This document shows positions 57,865-64,000 of a stretch of 64,000 nucleotides of DNA, piece by piece. Position numbers and translations under genes: made by a program. Under the pieces are notes generated by a model. The model did not search any database. It worked only from the letters and a program-made list of their open reading frames with translations, and was not told the origin of the DNA. The first letter of the stretch is position 1, and every line of letters starts with the position of its first letter. Source of the stretch: Suillus spraguei (lineage: Eukaryota; Basidiomycota; Agaricomycetes; Boletales; Suillaceae); assembly GCA_016800925.1 (NCBI GenBank), contig JABCPU010000251.1, positions 36,398-100,397 on the forward strand. Direction: 5' to 3'.

Positions 57865-59334
57865 TTAGTCATCTTGATTATCATAGTAAACGGGATCATT
57901 GCTCCACTCGTAGTCTTCGTCAGCAAAAGACCCTCCTCTCATATATGCGGCTTCTTCAAGGCCAGCGCGTCGTTTAGAATCCCTCTTCTTTTCTGCCTGA
58001 ATTCGTTCATCTTCAAGCTGTTGCTCCCAAGAACAAAGTGCATCATAGAATCCTTTGTCTTTCCAGGTTAACTCGAAGGGAGGAGGTCCGACTCGTCGAG
58101 GACAATAAATGGATAGATGAGTGGGTGACCAATATCTGCAAACCTTGCACTGATATTCCACGCAATTCTTCTGACGATGTCCAAGTAGTCCGCAAACACG
58201 ACATTTCATGTTTTCATCAGGATTAGAATGGACCTTGCGTAGCGGCGACGGTGAGATGATAGGCACGGGGCTAGTGGATCTGGCGCGCTTCTTTCCCTTA
58301 TTCTTCCTCATACGTTTTAAGGCAAGGGTGTTGGTGCATCTAAGTTGCGCTTGTTGAGAAGGGGAAAGAGTGTATGCTGATGCGGGAAGGTCAGGGGTGT
58401 TATCTCATTCGGCAATTACGAGGAGTTCATCACAGGAGGAAGGTGAAGTGATGCCAAAATCTTTTACTAAGATTGGCGAGACAGGATCCATAGGGCCAAA
58501 TGAAGACGGAATGGACATAGGAGGGTGAATGCAAAGATCACGAAGTCGAGGACCGAGCACGATTAACTCAGCGGTAGAGATTCCCAATCTCTCTGTGGCC
58601 TCACATTGTTCTTTCGTGCATGGTTCATATAGCCATGTAGGATGTTCATGAGAGACTATAGCGGGAGGTGATGAGGTTGGTCGTTGAATTGGAGATGGGG
58701 TTCTTGGAGAGGCAAGGTCGACTTGCGTTTGCTGCAGGTCGGTGATAGCTTCTTCTACTAGGTTTCTAGCCGCTCTCATTTCAGCAACTGACTGTTGAAT
58801 GGTTTCGACGACTGTGTTGCTGAGTTGTCCGATCTCTTGGACAGCAGAGTATAAGCCAGTAAAGGCGTCAAGACTAGAATAAACACGTGAAGAAGGGGGT
58901 GCTGGGATAGGAAGTGGCGTATCTTCCTGCGGAGAGGGAGGTTGAGCAACACCTGCTTGACGTTTGGCAATGATATGAATAGCTTCTTCAACATCATTCT
59001 TAAAAGAATTGGGAAGCAACAACATAGCGTAAGCACGAATGCGTTTTTGCAAATGAAGGAAACGGTGACGGAGTGTAACTTCTGTTGTGTCTTTGGCAGT
59101 GGCTTCAATAAGGGCTGCAGTACGGATGATGTTGACAAGGAGTAGGGCAGGGAAAGCACCTCTTTCAGTGAGGATTCTTTCGATTTCGAGGGCATGTCCT
59201 TCACAGAGAATAGCGGCTTCAATGTAGGAAGTGTTGTCGATTTCGGCGGTGAGAGTTCCGTAGCTTTCAGCTTCAGAGTCAGAGTCATTGTTGGCTATGG
59301 TGACGGGAGTGATGTAGGCAGTGGGGAAAGACAT
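57865..59334 (-). pseudogene. Extra ORF of the inverted Gypsy copy
   Basis: Starts MSFPTAYITPVTI at 59334 and is open except for TGA at 58407-58405. CCHC knuckle (CRVCGLLGHRQKNC) and the second Cys/His cluster are conserved with the other copy, as is the basic patch. At the site of the other copy's first TGA this one has CAA. Confidence 0.7.
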
Positions 59335-59388
59335 TTCGATGTTTGGTAGTTGATCAAGTGCTAGTGCGGTTGATTGACTGGGGAATAA

Positions 59389-62300
59389 TCAGAGGGCGTG
59401 TTGCTTCTTATAAGCATTCAAGATTCGAGCGGAGTTCTTCAAGTTCTTTTCTGGGAGCCATTCGTTATCTCCCGATGAGTATCCTTTCCAGGAAACAAGA
59501 TAGCGTCGGCGATTGCCGGTTCCTTTATGAGAAAGGATTGCTTCTATTTCGTATTCTTCTTCTTCTTCGATGATGTCAGGTGGTGGTTCAGGGAAGTTTG
59601 GACCGTGTACGTCCGTTTCGCTATAGGATGATAAGACAGAAGCATGGAACGTGGGATGAATTTTCCACTGTTGTGGAAGTTTGAGTGTGAACATGATGGG
59701 AGATAAGACATCGATGATCGGGAAAGGTCCATATCGCTTTGGGGCGAGTTTCCTTGATGGGAGTTTAAGTCTAAGATTAGCGGCAGATAGCCAAACCTTA
59801 TCTCCGATCTTCCATGGAATGTACTTATCTCCTCGGGATCGTTCAGCCATCATTTGCATTGCAATGTTATGGCAGGCAATTGCTTCTTCTCTTATCTTCT
59901 GCAGAGATCGTACTCGATCTTCCGCTGCGGGGACTGATGAATCAGGGATAAGATGGGGAATGGCACGTGGTTCGTATCCCATCATCAAATAGAAGGGTGA
60001 TGCATTCCTTGCATCGTGTTTTCAGTGGTTGTGGACGAATTCTGCTATTGGTAGGTGTTCTACCCAATCTTCGGGGTTGTTGCGGCAATAGATGCGTAGG
60101 TATGTTTCAAGTTCCTGATTAAGCCTTTCCGTTTGACCATCAGTCTGAGGGTGATAAGCCGTAGATGGAGCAATGACGTAATCAAGAAGCTGAGCAAGCT
60201 CTTTAGAGAAGCGTGACAGGAATTGCGGACCTCGATCTGAGATGACTTTGTCATGGAGCCCAAATCGTCGGTAAACATGTTTCAAGAATAGTTTAGCAAT
60301 CCCTTCGGATGTGACGGTTTTCAAACAGGGGATAATAATCACCCCCTTCGTAAGGCCATGGTCTACCACGACCATGATACTGTCAAAGCCCCTGGAGATA
60401 GGGAGGTCAGTGATAAGATCGACGGAGACCTGAGAAAAGGGGCGGGTCGCAGAGGAGGGAATCGGTGTAAGTGGGGGTCGAACGGGATGTGTATCCGCTT
60501 TCATTTGCTGACAAAGGGCGCAACCCTCAACATATTTTCAAATATAAGAGCCCATAGCGGGCCACCACACTTCACGTTTAACAAGTTCTTCTGTTTTGAA
60601 TCTACCAGGATGTCCCACGGTAGGATGATCATGATACCTTTGCAGGATATCGGGGCGATGCGCCGGTGGAATATAGGCGCGATTCTTAAAATAGAGGACG
60701 TTCTCCTCAATCTTCCAGTCAGAGAGTGCCGATTTCATAGGGGGAAGGCACACGCCATCAAGGGCATCAGACGCCGTTTTGAAGACAGGGTCATCGAGGG
60801 GTCAGAGGAGGACAGCACATCCTTCAAGTCGATATCAATAAGACGAACAAATAGAGCGTCAGGGAGGAGGGTCCGGTCCTCGTTATCGTCTTTGCCGGAA
60901 TCATAGTTGGGCCGGCGAGAAAGCGCATCAGGTACTGCTAGTTTAGTACCTGCAATGTGATGCAGTTCAATGTCATAGATAGACAAAATCAATTGCCAAC
61001 GTGCTTGGCGATGGGTAAGCTTCTGTGCACTTCTAAAGTACAGAAGATTCTTATGGTCGGTGAATACCAGGACAGGGTGTGAGTTTCCTTCGAGATAATG
61101 ACGCCATTCGTTCAATGCCCGGATCATGGCAAGGAGTTCCCGATCAAAGATTTGATAATTGCGTTCCGCGGGGTTTAAAGACTGTGAGAGGTACGCACAT
61201 GGGTGATAAACACCATTCTCATCGGTCTGTAAGAGAACACCGCCGGTTGCTACGAGCGAAGCGTCGGTAGCAATAGCAAATTGTCGGGAAGGATCAGGGT
61301 TACGGAAGTACCGGTTGGGATGTGAAACGTCATGTTAGTTCGTCAAAGGTGTCCATACATTCAGTTGTCCATTCAAAGGCCTTATCTTTCTTTGTCAAAT
61401 CGATAAGGGGTCAGGTGACGTCAGAATAATGGGAAATGAACGTGTGGTAGAAGTTGCAAAAGCCGAGGAATGACCGAACATCTTTTACAGATTTCGGGAT
61501 TGGCCATTCGGAGATTCCCTTGGTCTTGGCAGTATCCATAGCAACTTGTCCGGGGCGAATTATCATTCCGAGGTATTCCACTTCTTCTGCATCGAAGGTG
61601 CATTTCTCTGGTTTCAAGAACAGGTGTTCTTTCCGTATTTTCATCAAAACCCGTCTGGTCCGTTCGCGGTGTTCTGCCATTGTTGTAGAGAAAATCAGGA
61701 TATCGTCCATGTAGATAACCATCCATCCTTCATTGATTTCTTGTTGGAAGGTGCGGTTCATGTATGCTTGGAAGGTTGCTGGGGAATTACAAAGGCCGAA
61801 GAACATGACGTTTGGTTCGAAGAGGCCAAATTCCGTTGTAAAAGCAGCTTTCCACCTATCATCAGGATGGATGCGAATATTGTTATAACCGGATCGAATG
61901 TCCATTTTCGTAAAGAACTGTGCATTGTGAAGACGTGCGACAAGGGAAATAGGAAGTGGGAGCGGATAGGCGTTTTTTGACTGTCCAATCATTGATGTAG
62001 CGATAATCTTGACAGGGACGCAATTCTCCACTTTTCTTTCCCACGAAGAAGAAGCCACTGGCTTGAGGTGACTTTGATTCTGAGATGAAACCTTTCGCAA
62101 CGTTTTCATCGATAAACGTTTTGACAGCAGCACGTTCTTTTTCCAATAGCGGGTAAACCTTAGACGTGCGAGGAATAAAACCGGGTTTGGTGTCGATCCG
62201 ATGATCGATACCAGGGCGTTCGGGGGGTAGTTTGTTCAGCCCGTCTTTAGCAAAGACGTCAGCAAAATCGTGCAAGTAGTCCGGAACCAATTCTTCAAAA

Positions 62301-63515
62301 GATTTCTTTTTCTTTTCCTTTTCATCCGTGGCAAATTCCTGAGCCTTGTTACTGTATTTCGGAGGAGGAAGGAGAATTGTGGAGTAGTTGGAGGATTGTT
62401 CGAGTTGGGAAGTTCCATCACATGTCAAGGGTGTATCCATGGATACTTCCTCTATGATCCTCATGCTGACTCCATCGGTATCATACTCCACAAGGAATTC
62501 TCCATCTCCAAGCTCGTAAGAGGAAATTTCACGTACTTCTGGTGCATGCCAGACATCCTGCATTGTGTTGAATTGGTCATCATCCTCTGTTGGGATCAAC
62601 GAGGGTACAGGTTCTTCGTCACTGGGTATTTTCTTCGATTGAAGCTGAAAGGGTTTTCGGAGGAACGTAGAACTTGGATAGTTTTGGTACGTTGGTATCC
62701 CTTCCAGGGATTTCTTCTTCAGCTTTTCGTTTTCCATGTTTCTGTTCTTCTATTGGTCGTTGCTCAATAGGTTCTTGTCCGACCCGCTGCTCGGGTTCGG
62801 ATTCATTCTTGCACTTTTCTGCGCGGGGAATCGGTGATACTGATCTTGGCAGTTGGACGCGTGGAGTGGGGTCTGTAGTACGTGGCATTCGTACTTCTGG
62901 TTCTAGGTCTTCAGGGGCATCAATAGGAGAAGCGATGAAAGGTTTCAGAAGGCGGAATGCTGCCATCTAGTGTGATGATTGAAGAGTCGGGGGCAACCCG
63001 TTCTTCTTCCGATCCATATCCAGATCAATTTCGATCTCGTCTGATTTCTCCGTTCGTGAAAGGATAAGTGTTTCAGCAGCCCAATCTATAATTGGGTTCA
63101 TTGCTCGTAACCATGGAATTCCAAGGAGGATTTGATCTCTCCTTCCTAGCTTGGTGATGTTAAATTTTCCATACATGGTTCGATCGTCAATTTTGACCAC
63201 TAGAAGGCAGTAATGCGTGATTGGTCCTCCTTTTATGAGGGTTCCATCTGCTGTTGTAACTCGAAATGGTGTTTTGAGTTTTCGTCGTGTGATTTGATGG
63301 AGTTTCACAAACTCTTCCGAGATGAATGTTCCTGCTGCTCCCGAATCGATAACAGCGGTGGTGTCGACGGATTTCAAGCGAGTACGTGAGTGGAGGGTGA
63401 TAGGGACACGAAGTTCTTTTCTTTCACCTACAGCGCGTACAAGTCTTAGTAATACATTGGGAGAAACATACATCGAATCTTTGTTTCTCCACATCAAAAA
63501 TCCTGGACAATCCAT
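59389..63515 (-). pseudogene. pol: pol of the inverted Gypsy copy
   Basis: Same domain order as the other copy (protease DSGAAGTF, YMDD, integrase, chromodomain). Breaks: TGA at 60024-60022, 60540-60538, 61332-61330 and 61413-61411; one base lost near 60797 in a C run; one base gained near 61975 in an A run; further frame changes near 62620 and 62967. Confidence 0.85.
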
Positions 63516-64000
63516 CTCACTGTTTCTTCATCTCCTTCTTCTTCTTTGACTTCGGTTTGTCGAAGCGGGGGTCTTCTTCTTTCTTTCAGGACAAATTATG
63601 AATGCGGTGTCCTGTCTTCCTGCATCCGAAGCATTGTCCTTTCTTCATGCATTCGGATCTCTCCATATCGGAGATTCGATTACGACCATTGTGTTGGAAT
63701 CACGGTTCTGAATATATCGTGCATTCCCGTAGTTCTTCTTCTTCTGTTGTGGAACATGACGTGTCCTCATGGCTTGAAGCCGATGATGGGCGTTGTCAAT
63801 AGCAACGCATTGCAACACAACTTCTCTGAATATTTCGGAGACATCTCCCGTATTGAAAAGCTTTGTAAGGATACCCCAATTAAGGCCATCTTGGAAGAAC
63901 TGGATCTTCGTTGCGTTGTCGGTGACTGAGCCTTGGCTGCAAGTGCCTCAAAGTCAGCGACGTAGGTGTGGAAATCTCCAGTTCCTTGTTTGAGATCCTA
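63516..64000 (-). pseudogene. gag: gag remnant of the inverted Gypsy copy
   Basis: The zinc knuckle region (CFGCRKTGH near 63640) and a HTYVADFEALAAKA block near 63970 can be recognised, separated by small insertions and deletions. Continues past the window end. Confidence 0.7.

Larger units (their letters stand above)
57360..64000 (-). mobile_element. Second Gypsy copy, inverted, cut by the window end
   Basis: Minus-strand order from the window end: gag remnants, pol, extra ORF, 3' LTR (57832-57360). Same family as 18807-26425. The 5' LTR and one target duplication are outside the window; GCACC next to the 3' LTR is the candidate duplication. It carries its own set of stops and frameshifts. 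Confidence 0.9.

Overview
The window looks like a transposon-rich accessory region of a mushroom-forming basidiomycete (Agaricomycete). The reasons are genes with many ~50-bp introns, a TKL-type kinase, a WW-domain family typical of these fungi, and three transposon groups common there: KDZ with a CxC2 cysteine cluster, Plavaka, and Tf1/sushi-type chromodomain Gypsy elements. No rRNA, tRNA or CRISPR was seen.

1-18.8 kb holds most of the host-type genes. Two paralogues of an OrsD-like family (3-1476, cut by the window edge, and 7790-11645, complete) flank a 22-exon gene at 3247-7037 that encodes three tandem kinase domains: two pseudokinases and a last domain with all catalytic residues. On the minus strand follow a WW-domain membrane protein (11972-14252), a small membrane protein (14338-15004), a decayed SEC23 fragment (15021-15490) and two unrecognised genes.

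18.8-28.6 kb is nested transposons. A complete 7.6-kb Gypsy element (18807-26425; 475-bp LTRs, GTTAC target duplication) sits inside the terminal repeat of a pogo-like remnant (18796-27124). A solo LTR of the same family lies at 28096-28569. A second, inverted, 5'-cut copy fills 57360-64000.

28.9-57.3 kb is a second nest. An old Plavaka transposase gene is split into pieces at 33599-35150, 54294-54916 and about 55860-56330. It was interrupted by an old KDZ relic (28905-33598, itself carrying an apparently intact Tc1 element, 31932-33547), by copies of a TG...CA repeat, and by a 17.2-kb KDZ element (36005-53246) with terminal inverted repeats and a 7-bp target duplication. That KDZ element carries an open TET/JBP-like dioxygenase gene (37257-38563), a CxC2/KDZ transposase broken by in-frame TGA codons, and four accessory genes (39902-40704, 44546-46380, 46900-47916, 48136-50274), surrounded by long arrays of short repeats.

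A common theme is C-to-T decay at CpG: all five differences between the two LTRs of the complete Gypsy copy, and most nonsense codons that can be compared between copies (CGA to TGA), fit deamination of methylated cytosine. A transposon carrying a 5-methylcytosine oxidase family gene in such a genome is the most interesting observation. Exon structures below were derived by eye from splice signals, frame continuity and paralogue comparison; family names come from recognition of motifs, not from a search.
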